Positions 1-13,113 of a stretch of DNA of 64,000 bases are shown piece after piece. The translations under genes and the position numbers were made by a program. Position 1 is the first letter of the stretch. Each line of letters begins with the position of its first letter. A model generated the notes under the pieces. It had not been told where the DNA came from. It ran no database searches and was given only the letters and a program-made list of their open reading frames with translations. Source of the stretch: Verpa conica (taxonomy: Eukaryota > Ascomycota > Pezizomycetes > Pezizales > Morchellaceae); NCBI GenBank assembly GCA_033030425.1, contig JAUFSD010000005.1:558001-622000 (forward strand). Reading direction: 5' to 3'.

Positions 1-100
1 CCTATATCTTCATCCTCTTCCACCACCTCCTCAACCGCCTTCCTATACCTCCTCCTACTCCACTTTGAAAGTTCATCGCACTCGCTTTCTTGAGTTTCGC
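1..100 (+). promoter_or_regulatory. Pyrimidine-rich leader/promoter tract
   Basis: The first ~60 bases are almost pure C and T with repeated CCTCC/CTTC units, then a short mixed stretch leads to the first gene's start codon at 166. CT-rich tracts just before the transcription start are common in filamentous ascomycete promoters. The tract is visible; its promoter role is inferred from position. Confidence 0.4.
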
Positions 101-165
101 CATTGCAATCGACAAGCATCGAACAGCCCCACGCTCGTTTAGCTCAACACACTAACTCGACAATT

Positions 166-1565
166 ATGATGAACGCCATGCCAGCTATGGACCGTCATCT
201 CCATAATCTCACACAATACGACTACCACCCAGCTCGTTTCAACCCTAACTTGATCTACACTCGTGCTGCCCCACCTGGTAGTCTCATCATGCCAACCCCA
301 CTACAGTTCCCTCCCAATCCTCACCAGCAAGCACATACTCACCACCACAACATCCACCATCCCCAGCAACAGCAAGCACATCACCATCACCACCATCAGC
401 AACAGCAGGTGAGATACATAATTCACCTCAGAAATCCGAATAGAGCTCTCGAATAGACAACCACTAGCCCATTGCAACCGCTTCCCCCCTCCCCCCCCAT
501 GTTAACGAGGTTTAGAGTGGTAGATGCCACCTTAGCCTCTGTTTGCGTGTGGATCCCTTAGAAGCTGCGGTTACAATGAGCTAGTTGTTCTATCGGAAGT
601 TCTATTTTTGGTACCATCTATGAAGAAAATCTAACATGACTTTCAGGATCAGCATGCAGCCCTCATGAACTCAAGTCCCAAGCAGCAGCAGCAGCAGCAG
701 CATCTCATGCCCACACCTACATCTGAGCTGGGTAACCAGTTTGACGAGCAACCCCAGAGCATGGAAGGCTTCCCAACAGCTGCAGAGTTTGAGAACCTTT
801 TGAACGAATATATTCTCTCGCTCTCCCCCAAGAAAAGAGATAAAGCCCTCATCCCTCAAAAACGTTACGAAAACATCCGCGCTGTTCTCCGTGACCCCAA
901 GTGCACCACAATCGAATCTGCTCAGTTCAGGTTTTGGGCGAAAAAGATGTTCCGTTTAGTGCAAGAGGACGGTTATAATGATGTTGTCTGCCATGAGGGT
1001 AAACCGGTAGCCGTTAGGGAAGAACTGTACCATGTCTTGACAGCCTCTCACGGGCAGGCGCAGCATGGCGGACGTGACAAAACCTCAGCTCAAGTCAGGA
1101 AGAACTATTCATGGTATGACTTCCTAGTTTTTGATTCGGCCTTTAATCTTAGGGGCCATCGGACTAATACCTCCGCTTAATAGGGTGCCAAAGGAACTTA
1201 TTGCTCGCTTCGTGCGCAACTGCCCTAGCTGCACTCTTCGTCGTAGTAGCCCTCTTGAGTTCTCTGCCGTTAGCAACGCCAATCGCATGAGCCAGACGAT
1301 GGACCCCGCCTGTTCACCCTACCTTACTAGCCCATCTAGTTCCACCGGGAGTCCCCCTCAGAGGCACGCCATGAACTCACCTACTAACACCAACAACTCT
1401 TCAATGGCCCAACTCCAACAGATGGTGTCTTCAGCTGCCTCTTCACCCCTTGGTGCCCCCACTGGTGATCAGAACTCCTACGGATATTCCTTTCCCTCAG
1501 GGGTCAACATGCCATTGGACCCGCGCATGTACACAGCACCTAGCCCTAACGACCTTACGAACTAA
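166..1565 (+). CDS. Q/H-rich protein with integrase-type H2C2 zinc-binding region
   Basis: Model: join(166..408, 647..1113, 1184..1565), 363 aa. The start at 166 is the first ATG in the exon frame (M-M-N-A-M-P). Introns use GTGAGA/CAG and GTATGA/TAG, the second with a CTAAT branch site. The N-terminus has poly-His and poly-Gln runs, repeated as Q6 at the start of exon 2. After a helical region, residues ~205-255 carry H-x6-H (LYHVLTASHGQAQHGG) and then CPSCTLRR, split by intron 2. This is the HHCC pattern of retroviral integrase-like zinc-binding domains, but no RNase H-like catalytic core follows. The tail is Ser/Pro/Asn-rich and disordered. The layout suggests a domesticated regulatory or DNA-binding protein; the role is not known to me. 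Exon structure is well supported, function is weak. Confidence 0.75.
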
Positions 1566-4500
1566 GACGAAGAAAATACACGGATATGAGCTAATAAAGA
1601 GATGAGTGGGATCAACACTGGTATCGGCTTTTCTCTGGTTCAGGGGTTCTTGAGTTTGGGTTTATGCCTTTTATGAATTTGTTAACGGGGTTCTTCGGGG
1701 TTCCTTGGTTGTTTTTTTTTATGAAACAATTTGGGCTACGTTTTGCTTTTCTTGCTTTTTGTCTCCCTGGGTTTTGTCTTTTCGTTCAAGAAAGCATATG
1801 GTTGGTTATTTGTCTTGGACGGGCGAGTGGTGGAGGTAGTTACCAATGATTTCTTGTTTTTACTTTTTGGGGCCCTCTTGTGTTCTTGTTTTGTATGGGT
1901 TCTACTTCTGCTTCTATTACTCTCGCTCTCGAATCATTGTTGGCGAGCGAGAAGGGTTCGGGACCCTGCCTAATACTTTGGGGTATTATTTCATATAGTA
2001 TTCCTCAAGAAGGTGTTTGTGTTTTTTTCCTTTTCATATTCTCTTATGTATATATTTTTTCGCGGCTTTCCTCTTTCCGTTTGAGTGGGTGGTTTCTTAT
2101 CGGGCATTCTTCTGCCGCGTTTCGGCGGGACTACTGGGGCCACAAAATTGATGGACAAACAAATTAAATCCTGTTTTCGTTTTCATGTTTTTTTTTTTTC
2201 TTTCTTTCTTTGATGTACTGGCCTGCTGTGTAGGCCAGGTCAGAGTTGGTTGGGTCAATAATTGAAGATTTTGTACATTTTTTACTTACATCAGCCCTTC
2301 TATTCTTATTAAACCCTTTCTGTGCTGTTGCTTGTCTTATTTTAGGTTCTGCCTTTTTTCCAAGAACAAAAAAGCTCGATTAAATCGGATCAATACATTT
2401 GCTCCGTTACAGTTCGTATCCACTATTGCCTAAGATATCGCGTGGGATGCATGGCGATCTGAGTGCCAGCCAAGCAGCAGTCCCTTATGAGGTACCCAGA
2501 AGCAGACATTTACTTCCGTTTGGCCTTCATTGCGGAATTTTCGCTATGAAAGTTCTAGACCTGACTGCAGCAGATCAGAGAAAGCAGATAGAGAAACTAA
2601 CTCTTGTAGGAGGGCGTAAACCCAGGCCCTATGCACGAGATCGATCAAATCGCCAAATTTCAAATCCTCCTTCCCTAGTAAAATCGCCTTTTCTTTGACA
2701 AAGCTCTGATTTCTGTTTCTGGTTTTCTACCTATCTCCGGCCATTAACGGTCCATGTACTTTCCGTTTCCCACGTTCCCCGGTCGGTCGTTGTTGAAATC
2801 GAGGAATTTGATGTTGGATCAATGTTTTCTTGTTAACCTATCGATATACAGTCACACCTAAGCATTGGGTAACCTGTCATACCCCTAGTAAACCTGAACC
2901 CCTGTCACGCAGCTAGCTACCTACGATGACCACACCCACCCCAGAATTATTTGTTTTTTTCTGTTCTGAGCGTTGGTGCGTGTGGGGTGTGCCAGAACTT
3001 CGGGATAATACCAGGGAGATGACCGTCGAGATCAAGATTATCGCTCTGTATCTTTGAAAATTAAGCCCCTCGTAGCTTCCTTCCCCCGTTTTCGATATTG
3101 CTAGCCACCGCCGCCGCCGCTGGCTGATGTACATGTGGTCCTCTTTCCCTCCCTGTTAGGAGCTCCTCCTCTTAACCTGCCTACCTCGTCTCTGTACTTC
3201 GCCTATATGCTCTCATTATCCAGAGGGAGTATGGGGAATCGCATCGGGGCTTTTTTGAATATGTTTTTTTGTCGCTTAATCCTCATCGAGTAAGCCGCTG
3301 CTGTCGGTGTGTGGCTGGCTGGCTGGCTGGTAGGTCCGTTCTTTGGGTTGATACCACACCGCGCACCGCACCGCACCGACTCCACAAAACCACGCAACAC
3401 AGCGTAGCACGCAACCAACCCTCGATGGGTGCAAATAGGTACGGTACATGGAGATTTATGTATGTTTGGTTATGGAGGAGCTGTTCTTTTCTACCCCTGC
3501 GTGCCCTTACCGCCGTTTTCCGTTGCGTTACTTGCTTTTGCTCCACCAGGATGCATCATGCGATGCATGTCGAGAACAACGCAGGGTAACGTATTGACCG
3601 GGGAGTGATTCTAGTTAGGGGGGTTGAATCGGGGGTTATCTATGTGTGGCAGCCATAGCAGAAATGGAAGGATGGGATAAGCAGTATTCGAAGAGCAGAT
3701 AAAAGGTTCAACGGTTAAAATGATACTAGAAATAGAATCAACCGAACAAGCTTTGGGCTCACTTTGTAACGTTCGATGACTATACTGGAACCGGTAATCT
3801 AATGTATTATGTTGCGGCGTCTAGATACCAGGTAGGGCTAGGGCAGCCTTTGTTTCCTTCAATCACCCAGCAGCAGAACTGTTGTAAGCCACCCAGACCA
3901 ACACGATGAGTAGCGTTCTTCCGTTTATCCGTGCCCAAAGAAAGATGGAAGCTGTAGTCTGCCAAGCTCCGTATGGCAGAACCCTTACCCTAATACTGGC
4001 GCCACCCATGCACTCAACACCACGCAGAGTTAGTTGTGAATAGGAGTGCCAAGCACTGAATACCAAGTGCTCTGCAGATTGCGCTGTTGAGGGCTTTATG
4101 TGCAACTTTACCCGACACAGTTTCTCTTACCAAAGATTACCTGGTGCTCGGCTCAGAGCTCTAAGTCAAGTCTTACTTACTCCGATTTGCTGCTCTTAAA
4201 TTACCACGGACTTAGAAGAGCCTGAGTTGATTAGATATCCTGTAATTATTCACGCTAGGTTTCGGAGCATCTTGGTTGTAGTTCCTGCATTGCCTGCGAT
4301 GCGAAATTTGCCTACATCTCAGTCTTGGTCTTTCCGGTTAAATCCGTTGCAGTATTTAATTTCCAAAATCCCGTTCTTAGTAGGAAATTCCACGAGTAAA
4401 TTTCTATCTAGAGTTAGGGCGCAAGTACGCCATGGGTTTACTTCAAAGATAAACACTATCCCAGTTCTTTCGGGGATGTCTTTTTTTTTTTCTCCCTTCC

Positions 4501-5130
4501 ATTTAGCTCTTCTCATCTCCCCCACGCATCCCATCGTTCTTAACCCCTCTTACAAAAAACTACGATCCCGAGGCACGAGATACACTTTAGAGTCTTCTTC
4601 GCGGGTGCCGCATCCAGTACTTGATTTTATGGGCGCCAAGACAACCCTTTTGTTGCGGTAAAACGTAAAGCGCTACTACTGGGTGGTACTGTTTCTCTGT
4701 CTTGCAAGATGGCCACCAATAAGAGTGATCCGTAAGAATAATAGCGGAGTGTTGTTTGGTTTCCGATGAAATCGGGATCGGGGCTAAAGATCGGTCAGTG
4801 GTTCTCACCAGCTGCAGATTCCTAAGATCTAGACCCACCGGCCGTACTTCCGGCGGAGATAGAAGGACAGATAAATAATTAAATCAATATCCAATTCTTT
4901 CTTTCGTGTTCGGATAAGAATGTAAGCGTGATCGAATAATTGCGGTTATCTGCGCACTACTATAACTCCACCGTGCAAATCGTATGGGGGTCGTTGTTCG
5001 ATCATTACCAGCACTACGATTACAGCCTTTTCATCCCACCGGACTTCTCTCCCCTTTCCGCCCACTCTTTTGGAGTCTTCGTTTCTCAATTTTATTTATT
5101 TTGTTTTCTAGCGTCGCGTTGCGTGAGATC

Positions 5131-5166
5131 GTGGGCGTGGGCGTGGGCGTGGGCGTGGGCGTGGGG
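5131..5166. repeat. GGGCGT hexanucleotide tandem repeat
   Basis: Five to six near-perfect copies of GGGCGT (read as GTGGGC depending on phase) run from about 5131 to 5166, in a GC-rich block inside AT-rich sequence. Two frames read through it as alternating Trp-Ala or Val-Gly, but neither frame looks like a gene. It is a simple microsatellite. Confidence 0.85.
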
Positions 5167-6975
5167 TACGAGTTGACAGGGTGTCACAGATAGAGTGTGG
5201 GAGGTGCGGGGGGGAATCGGGTACATATCAATGAAATGAGTGCTGTTCTATTAGTGGGGCGGAGTTCTTCGGAGAGAGTTTCAGGAAGCGTCACGAGCAT
5301 GATCTTTATGCCTAGCTTGAAGAAGATTCTTTTTGCATATAGTGTTCAGGAGAAAGTATCAGGTGAATGGTGGTTACCCTGACGTATATACTATTGTTTC
5401 ACCAAGATCTCGGCTTTTTTTACAAACAACCTCACCAGTTATTACGGGTTATGATTCAAGGTGCCGAGTTTTATTAGACGCGCACATAATTTATGATTCA
5501 AGTGGGAGCTCTATCCGACTAGAGAAGTTTCTACCAATAAGAGTAACACCGCTCTGCCCGCCGGTCTACGTATGCGTTTTATTAAAAACGGGTAAAACTA
5601 TTCAATGTACTATTCGAGAGAAACATACGTGTCAATGAATCTGATAGTATTACTGATTCGGGTAAGCGTAGATAAATTTTACAGTACTCCCGCGGGTTAG
5701 CGTTGGGCTCCAAAAGAAATATCAACGCTGTGGAACAATATTTATCCCGTTTAAGGCTAGAATTTCTAATTATCAGCTTTACATCCCTGGCGCCCAATAA
5801 ACACGAATTTCATAAGTAGCGGTACGCACGGGAACTGTGTGTTTAGCATGCCACATCCGCGGGCGGCGTAAGCGTTATAGAATCTCCCCACGGGGAAATT
5901 ATCGTGATATTATCAATTCCTAGTCAAAACTCAAGTCCCGACAGTTATATTATATATTATGGGGAATATACAGGCCGTTACAGGGGGGTTATTGTAGGTG
6001 AGCAGGGGGTTGTTGTGATCACCCTCCAGGTCTTTCCCCGTCATTCATAGCTCGTCCCCCGGAAAGGTTGGAACTGGTAGCCACACATCTTGACCCGGCC
6101 ATCTGGTGATCCACCCGTATGCAATGCTAATCTCTAGTCAATTATTTTTCTATTCCTAGAGGATCTTGTCTAAGAAACATAAATAATGGTCTGTGAGTAC
6201 TTGACTTCCCCGGATATAATCTAGCATTGCTAAAGATGCTGCGCACAACATGAGAACGGTAGCTGGAATCGGTTACTGACTTCTCGGGTCGGGCCGTTTG
6301 AGAGGCCTTTTTAAGACACCGAAGGTGTGGTCTTTCTTCTTACAGGAAAAAAAATGTCTCGGTAGTGTTTGATACTACCTATAAGCTTGGGACCAGTGCG
6401 AGTCTTGCAGGTCCAGTACCAAGCCGATTACCCCTGTCACAGCACTATCTCTGCCTCTTACAATCTACATCAAGTCTTCACTTTAATAAAATTGCTGTAA
6501 TGATAGGCTCTTTATCACCTGTTTCCTGAGCTGTAAATTGTTATGTTGGCTAGGTGCTAGGCGCATGAGGTTACGGGGCAGTGGGTACTGTATTCGGCCG
6601 CGATTCAATGCAGTCAGCGAGCTACAGAAATATATTGTAAAAGGTAAATTCCGAAGTTACGATTGATAATTTTGTCTCTCTCAAGAATCATCTCCATGTG
6701 AGGATACGGAAGAGGATCAATTGCCACAGTTGGTTTCTTTTGCCTCGAAAGGGTAGAACTGCAGCTGCACTTTGTGTCAAAAGTCCAACGCACCTTTTAG
6801 CAGCTGTGCTGTTAACAGTAACTCCCCCACCTTTGAAGTATTTCCAGGCTGTGGCTCGCCAGTAGGTCAAGACGTTATTGTATGATAGGCCCATAGATTG
6901 ATCTACTGCAGAAAAAACGGTGTAACCTGTTGGCTTCCTCAATCCCCGAAAAAAAAATGTCGGCCCACGTGGCTA

Positions 6976-7436
6976 CTAATTGTAATAATAGCCGATGAAT
7001 TGGTCCCGTGGCAGTAACAAGCCGAAGCAACATGGTGGCGTGTAAAAGTGTAGGCTATGCCGATCTTTCTTGTTTTCAAATATCCGCGATTGCTCCGCTT
7101 GAAAGTCGATCCTTGGTGGAGCAAGGAGTTGTCCGCAACGGCTGCTGCGGGAGATGTACTGCATCGAAATGCGCTCGAAGACGAGCTGGGCACACGAGAC
7201 CTTTCCAAGGCACAAGCTCCAGCGCGTAGACAGATCAAGGAACTCTGGACACTTTCGGTAGCTGTCGGCGAGACATCCGATTTGTAGGCCAAACTGATGA
7301 TACCGAGCTGTAGGCTTTCGGTAAATATATCGCAGATGGGAATGATACCACCAGGTGAAGTCATGCCTCTACTGCCCAAGAGTTGACCCGTGCTGAGCGT
7401 CTCCATGTGGATAGCCGCCGCGCGGACGATCGCCAA
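6976..7436 (-). pseudogene. Decayed coding stretch, possibly patatin-like
   Basis: The minus strand is more open here than its surroundings. One frame contains RGMTSPGGIIPICDIFTES, which resembles the G-T-S-(S/T)-G-G-I serine-hydrolase loop of fungal patatin-like phospholipases, followed by a hydrophobic helix. The continuation seems to jump to another frame near 7215. No start, no Asp of the dyad and no intact domain can be shown. The family link rests on one short motif and could be chance. Confidence 0.2.
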
Positions 7437-9694
7437 CGTAACTGCATCTCTACAACTGGCTTCCTATCTACCCCTTCGAAACAGATCAATAGGTCTGACC
7501 TGGTGGCGTTTCTCAGGGGTGCTTGTATAAAATGGAGATGAAACTCTCTGTTTGTAAAAGTCCAATGTACCAATCTACTACTCTCTCTTCACTCCGTATT
7601 GAAAGAGCTGGTTGTTTGGGAATAGCGCTACGTTGAACCACTGCAATGTCGTGCTCTTAGATGCTTGATTCTCAGCCAAGCCTGAAAAATCCGCTTCCCA
7701 GAAATCTGTAGTACCTAGCCAAACAAGGTAAATATTCTCGGCACAATCTTGTTCCGACTGTAATACGAATGCTGAAGCGTGAGAAAATTGAGTATGAGGT
7801 TGTGATGTATAGCAAAGTTGCAGTGATGTGGTCGATTAAGGCGGTGGTGGAGGTTGTGAAAGGGAGAGGTAGAGATAAAATGAAGGAGCCAGTTAGGAAG
7901 TGAGAGATATGCCAAGCCCAAGGTTGCCAAGATCACCGAATGTCTATATTAGAGCTCGCCGGTGGAGATGAGGAAGGAGATGTTGTGTTTGGGCCTAGCA
8001 GGTTACTTGCACAATCTTGCCCTGATCACCAAGTTCTGTAACACTAAGCTCGTCAGGGTCTTGGTCACCAAGAACCAACCAAGACCACCAGCTTCCTATT
8101 ATTGGCTGTTTTCCCCAAAACTCGCTGATCAGTGAATGCCCTATACACGTCAGTACTATGGCAGCTTACACAACATACATGTATGTCTGGGACACCGGAG
8201 GCTCGGTGTATGTGTACAAACATGGAATGGACTCTTAAATTTTGGTGCAGCGGCCTCTGCATACTGTTACTATATTCGCCTTACATAGCAGCGGCTCGAT
8301 GAAGCATATTTCCGGCCCGTATGTGTTTTATGAGGTCCCGCCTTCTCTATAAGAGTAGTTATTAGTCTAAATAAAAAATTTATACAATACTGCTTATTAC
8401 AACTCGTGCGTAGTGCAACGAGGGATGCAATACCGCTTACCTATAGCATCCAGGTTATACCTATTCCCACAGAAATCTAAATAGTGCCTTGGTAGCTTGT
8501 GTGGGCGATATTAAATTCAAAGTAGAAGTGTCTAATATCTATTATGTAGGTCAAAAGGAAATCTGTTGGGGGTACAGAAAGCGGAAATTTGGTCATTTCC
8601 GAAATGCCAAGATTGACCATAAGTGATGTCACCACTTATACTATTCAAATAGTGTAGGGGTTCTTTTATTCATTCATTTGTAGTTAGAAAAGTTTTTTTT
8701 AAAAGGATACTGTTTATGGTAATATATATAATAGGTTATTTTAATATGATATTGTCCGATCGTCAAAAATTCAGAACCTGCCTAGAACAGTCTAGTTGAA
8801 AACCATAATCACTAGATAATCTTCCGTATTTAAGGGGAAAATCCGTATTCGGGGTAGCAGGGAAGGTCTTACGGGAATAATAGGCCAGGCGTTCTTCGTA
8901 ACAGGGGCATCATGTCTTGTCTCTAGATTAGAAAATATCATCAAGCCTGTCGTAGCCTAGAAAGATTTAAGCGATTCGTTAAATTCGCCCAAAGGGTTAA
9001 AGGGGCTCAATCCCTTGGTTGAGTCAATGCTTAAGCTCATAGAGTGATGAGGTGTTCTTGTTACCGTATTCTAGAGCACTGGTAGCTATGGGTATATGGT
9101 TAATAACATAGTGTAAATTCAGAGGCATGTTGAGGTTCTTCTTGACCGCCTTAGGCCATGTAGATCTCAGACATCTTATCATGGGGAAACTCATACGAAC
9201 ATCAATGTAGTATTGAAAGCAAACTCCTTATTAATTCCATCGCTCCATCGCTATCCCACTGGACTTTACAATAACCTATGTACTAAAATCCGCCTTGACT
9301 GTCCTCCAATAATTCCATTCCTCAATAACAAATGATTGACAAAAAGAAAAGACATAACGTCATAATGGGTATAAAGTATTCCATCCGTTCCGTTCCACCC
9401 ACCCATCCAAACCCCAAAGGAAAAACAAAGTAAAGTAGAATAGAAGAGAGCGTAGAAAATTATCTCGTACGAACCCATGCCCCCAAACACAGTAACCGTC
9501 TTTCCCACAATTATACAATAATGTACAGTACAAATGAAAACCTCAGTCAGACCATGACGAAGAGAAAACACCACCCAGTGTACAAAAAGAATTTAAGGGA
9601 ACGAATGTTGAGGTATTGTACCAGACATACCCTTCTTACCACATCTCTTGACGTCGCCAAGTTCGCCACATATCACACGATATCTCCACTACCT

Positions 9695-12600
9695 TTAACG
9701 GTCCAATAGCTCTCTGATCGCCCACTTATTTTCGATTTTGGTCGCTTCACCAGCTGATATCCATCCATCAACCTTCTTACGCCATCTGTCCTCCTCTTCA
9801 CGTTGCCTTCTGACGAACTCCGGGCCAACATCGAACTCCTCTCCAACCACAAACTCTCCAAACCCACCACTCAATCTCCCACTTCTACTCCCTCCTCCAG
9901 CGCTTCCACCGCCAAAGATAGGGCCAATCCCAGAATCACCTCCGTCACCGCTGAACCCATTGGTGCTGGTCATATCGTGATCCATCAAATCATCAAATCC
10001 TTCAAAAGGATCGTGATCGTCCTCATCAGGGTCCTCGTCAACCTTCAACCAAGACATACTGGCGGGATCAAAGACCATTCCACCAACAACTTGAATTCCG
10101 AGCTTTGAACCACTGTGGTTAACATTACTGATCAAAGCTGGGCGTGGGGGTGTAGGGATCTTTTCGGGCTCAAATCCTTTGACTTCGTTCTCGTTTCCTT
10201 CCCATCTGAAGGTTTTAGGATTATATGTCATGCCGTTAACCGCTGTCGCTGCTGTAACGTGACATTATGTTAGTCAACTGCATACCGCCCAAGAAATTAA
10301 AATATGACGTATCGCAGATCGACGAAGCAGGGGCACGTAATTAAGCGAGAAACATTGATCGGCGGCTGAAACTCCGAACAAAAAAATAATCGATAATTCA
10401 AGCCTGGTACATATCGGTCTGGTACCGAATGTGACTGTCATAAAAACGCACGTACCTTTAGGCGGGTTGCTGATATTTCCCATGGGTTTAATGAGTTGCG
10501 GTTTCAGCTGCGGTTTCCGGCGGCTTTTTGGGCTTGCATTTCCACGAGCGGCCACTTGCTGTTTCCATTGGTTTGTGCCTGTGTAGCCGGCACTGGTATT
10601 TGTAATCCCCATCCGCTGTTCTCTTGCATTCCTTGAGGCTATTTTTGTCGGTAGAAATTAGTATTTGAACTAGGCAGAAAAACTAGGCGTTTAGATAAGG
10701 AAGGGGACATACCGTTCGTATCCCTAGCGAATCTTGGAACTTCTGCAAAACGGCTCGAGAGGTCCCTTGACAAGTCAATCTTTTTTGCCGGACTCTCCCC
10801 ATCTCTTCCCGATGCACGGATGATGGGTACACTTTGTGATTTAGTAGCCTTAGGTGCTCCTCGACCAACAGGTGTCACTACAAATCGATTTTCTGCTTTT
10901 GCGCTAGTTGGCAAGTCATCAAATGTTTCTAATTCTGTTCCATCGCCGAAGTTCCGTTTTCTTGTGGGCTGCTTCAAGGTTTCAATTGCAGCTGCTTGTC
11001 TTCGCAGGGGTTCTGGGGCTATAGTTGGAGTGCCTCTTTTCGTCTTGACTGATGCGATAGACGACGAAGGCGAGTGATGCGGAGTTCGTTGTTGGTGACG
11101 GCTATTAGTACGTCTTTCGGCTGCAATTTTTTCCTTATATTCCAAGGTTTGTTGAGATATTTTTGCCGAAATGTGATGACTCTGGCGTACCGTGCCCCCG
11201 GCTGGTAAGAAAGGAGCAGGTTTCCTTTCACCAGAAGTCTTCGATCTTCCAGACTCGTTCCTACCAGTGGTGGTAGTAGTAGATCGACCTCCCGCACTTG
11301 ATGGTGGACGACCCCCGGTACTACTGGGAGGTCGCCCTACACTATTCCTACTTGCCGGTCTGCCACCACTATTCCTGCTTGGTGATCTGACTGTGTTAGT
11401 TTTTTGAGGGCTGGCAGTAGCTCTCCCACCAATATTAGGCATAGACCGCTTCATTCTCAGTAGCTGCGCATTCGTTGTCGTTGGTACTGTGTTTTCTTGA
11501 TTTTTTTCCTTTAGCGCCCTCAGTGATCCCTTCCCACCCATCGTCCTTTGCCTTTCGTGGAATCTCGAATGTGGTACTGGTGGCGGCGGCGGAATGTTTG
11601 CTGGAATGGCTTCAGATTTAGCTGACCATCTATCCGTATTGTTGGTATTGCTAGACCACCGACTTCTAGGTTCTGGCCTTTTGTTTACCAAAGGATTTTG
11701 ATTTTCCCTTTCTCTCTCTACCACAGGCTCTAAGATTGGTATTGGGGGGGCTAGAGTCGGATGTCCATGACGCAATCGATTTCCTGTTCCCCCAATTCCT
11801 GAAGATAAAGAATTCGTGGGAGCTTTATTTGTTGTGAATGTCAAGCTCATGGCTGATCGTCTAACTGGGCTTGTTTTCCTTGTTGGTTGCTTGTGCTTGA
11901 CATTCCGATTTAAGGTCAGTTTTCTTGTATCAAATACTTCTCCATCCCCAATCTCAATTCCTTCAAGAAAATCTTCTTTTGACGGCTTTAGTCTCGGAGC
12001 AGAGGGTGCATCAATCATTTCAGTATCCATAGAAAAAGTTGCTCGTTTTCGTTTCTCGAGGATCTCGTGGAAGTCAGGCAATGGTCCTGCAGGTAGCTCT
12101 AATCCATCTAATGGTGCTTCGTCTTCACTTTCGGCAGTAACGCTAGAAACGCTAGTTGAGACAATAGACATAGCTCCACTACTCATTCCACGCTCCCTAC
12201 CGGTTCCTCCGAAGCGTGTCCCTAAGCTGCTTCCCTCTGCCCACTCCTCAAAATCACTATCCAAACCATGGACTACTGGACCTCGAATGTTTTCTCCAAG
12301 CTTGATGTTTAGTTGTAAAGGCGCATCTGCAGGAAATTCGAAATCATTCTCAAAATCTTCATCGACTGAAGGGGATCCTCTTGTGGCGGATTCTGATAGA
12401 GGTGGTGTCATTAAGAGAGATGCAGTTGATCTTTGCGGCCGTAGTGTGTGCCTGACAGGTGAAACCTTCAACATCGGGAAATCGTCACTATCGGCGAAGA
12501 AATCATCATCTTCCGGCAATTCACGAAATTTGTTTAGTTGTGACGATGCGTTCATAACTGGTACTAAATTTCCTCTCACCGGCGAATTTCCCCTTGACCG

Positions 12601-13113
12601 GGATCCCGCAAGAATCTGTTGTAATGAATCTGGAAACTCATAGCGCTCCTGTCCTCGGATCTTCAAAGCCATTCCCGACATTGGTAATTCCAAATCCTCC
12701 CCCCAGTCGTCATGCGATGTAATTCGTTTCGCCTTTCTTGTTGTTCCTAGCCTTTTTATTGTACCTCCGATTAGTGCCGATGATGGAACATTTTCTGGTA
12801 TTGGAATTCCTGCATTAATAGCAGAAGCGATAGCTGTAGCTGGAGAATCATCTAAAAGAACTTGGCGCTCGTAATCCCAACCGTCGGGTGAATCGAAATC
12901 ATAAATACTAGACTGTACTGACATACGCGATGAGATTGATTCGCGACGGTCGCGATTATGGTTATCAAGGTTCGATCGCATGTTGCTTTTGGGACTTTTT
13001 GGAGAAGTAGATGGAGTGCGCGTCAGCTTTAGGTCTAGGTCGGCAAAGTCGGGGTCGTCGTCCCAGCACTCTATCCTGTCGCCGCAACGACGGAGAGCCT
13101 GTGATGTGTCCAT
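9695..13113 (-). CDS. byr4: Byr4/Bfa1-type GAP scaffold of the septation/mitotic-exit network
   Basis: Model: complement(join(9695..10251, 10456..10638, 10713..13113)), 1046 aa. Byr4 pairs with Cdc16/Bub2 to form the GTPase-activating complex that holds Spg1/Tem1 off at the spindle pole body and so restrains septation. The start is set at MDTSQ because the family hallmark ECWDDDPDFADLDLKL follows at once; upstream in-frame residues look non-coding. The middle is long, charged and disordered, with poly-Ser/Gly/Pro stretches. The conserved C-terminus includes KPMGNISNPPK, then MTYNPKTFRWEGNE, then a helical EFVRRQREEEDRWRKK segment before the stop. Intron 1 begins GTATGT and intron 2 GTACGT. 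Exon 3 has a tandem CAGCAG acceptor, so one Ala may be alternative. The 5' flank is C/T- and A-rich. Confidence 0.9.

Larger units (their letters stand above)
1566..9650. other. Gene-poor island with 3' UTR of the first gene
   Basis: About 8 kb without a gene I can support. The first ~700 bases are T-rich and probably hold the 3' UTR. The stretch 2.9-3.6 kb has short simple repeats: a CCG run near 3108, GGCTGGCTGGCTGG near 3310 and CGCACCGCACCGCACC near 3360. From ~4 to 9.6 kb composition is AT-rich, and small open frames on both strands show no coherent protein. Exceptions are reported separately: the hexamer repeat at 5131-5166 and the decayed stretch at 6976-7436. The final ~200 bases probably include the 3' UTR of byr4. 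Confidence 0.6.

Noticed and set aside
2399..2698. 99-codon plus-strand frame after the first gene
   Set aside because: No recognisable domain, no promoter features, and length within chance expectation.
5131..5166. Trp-Ala/Val-Gly repeat protein
   Set aside because: The repeat is a GGGCGT microsatellite read in two frames; the flanking sequence has no coding character.
11816..12643. 275-codon frame antisense to byr4
   Set aside because: It is a shadow of the byr4 coding strand; composition mirrors its Ser/Asp-rich protein and there is no independent evidence.
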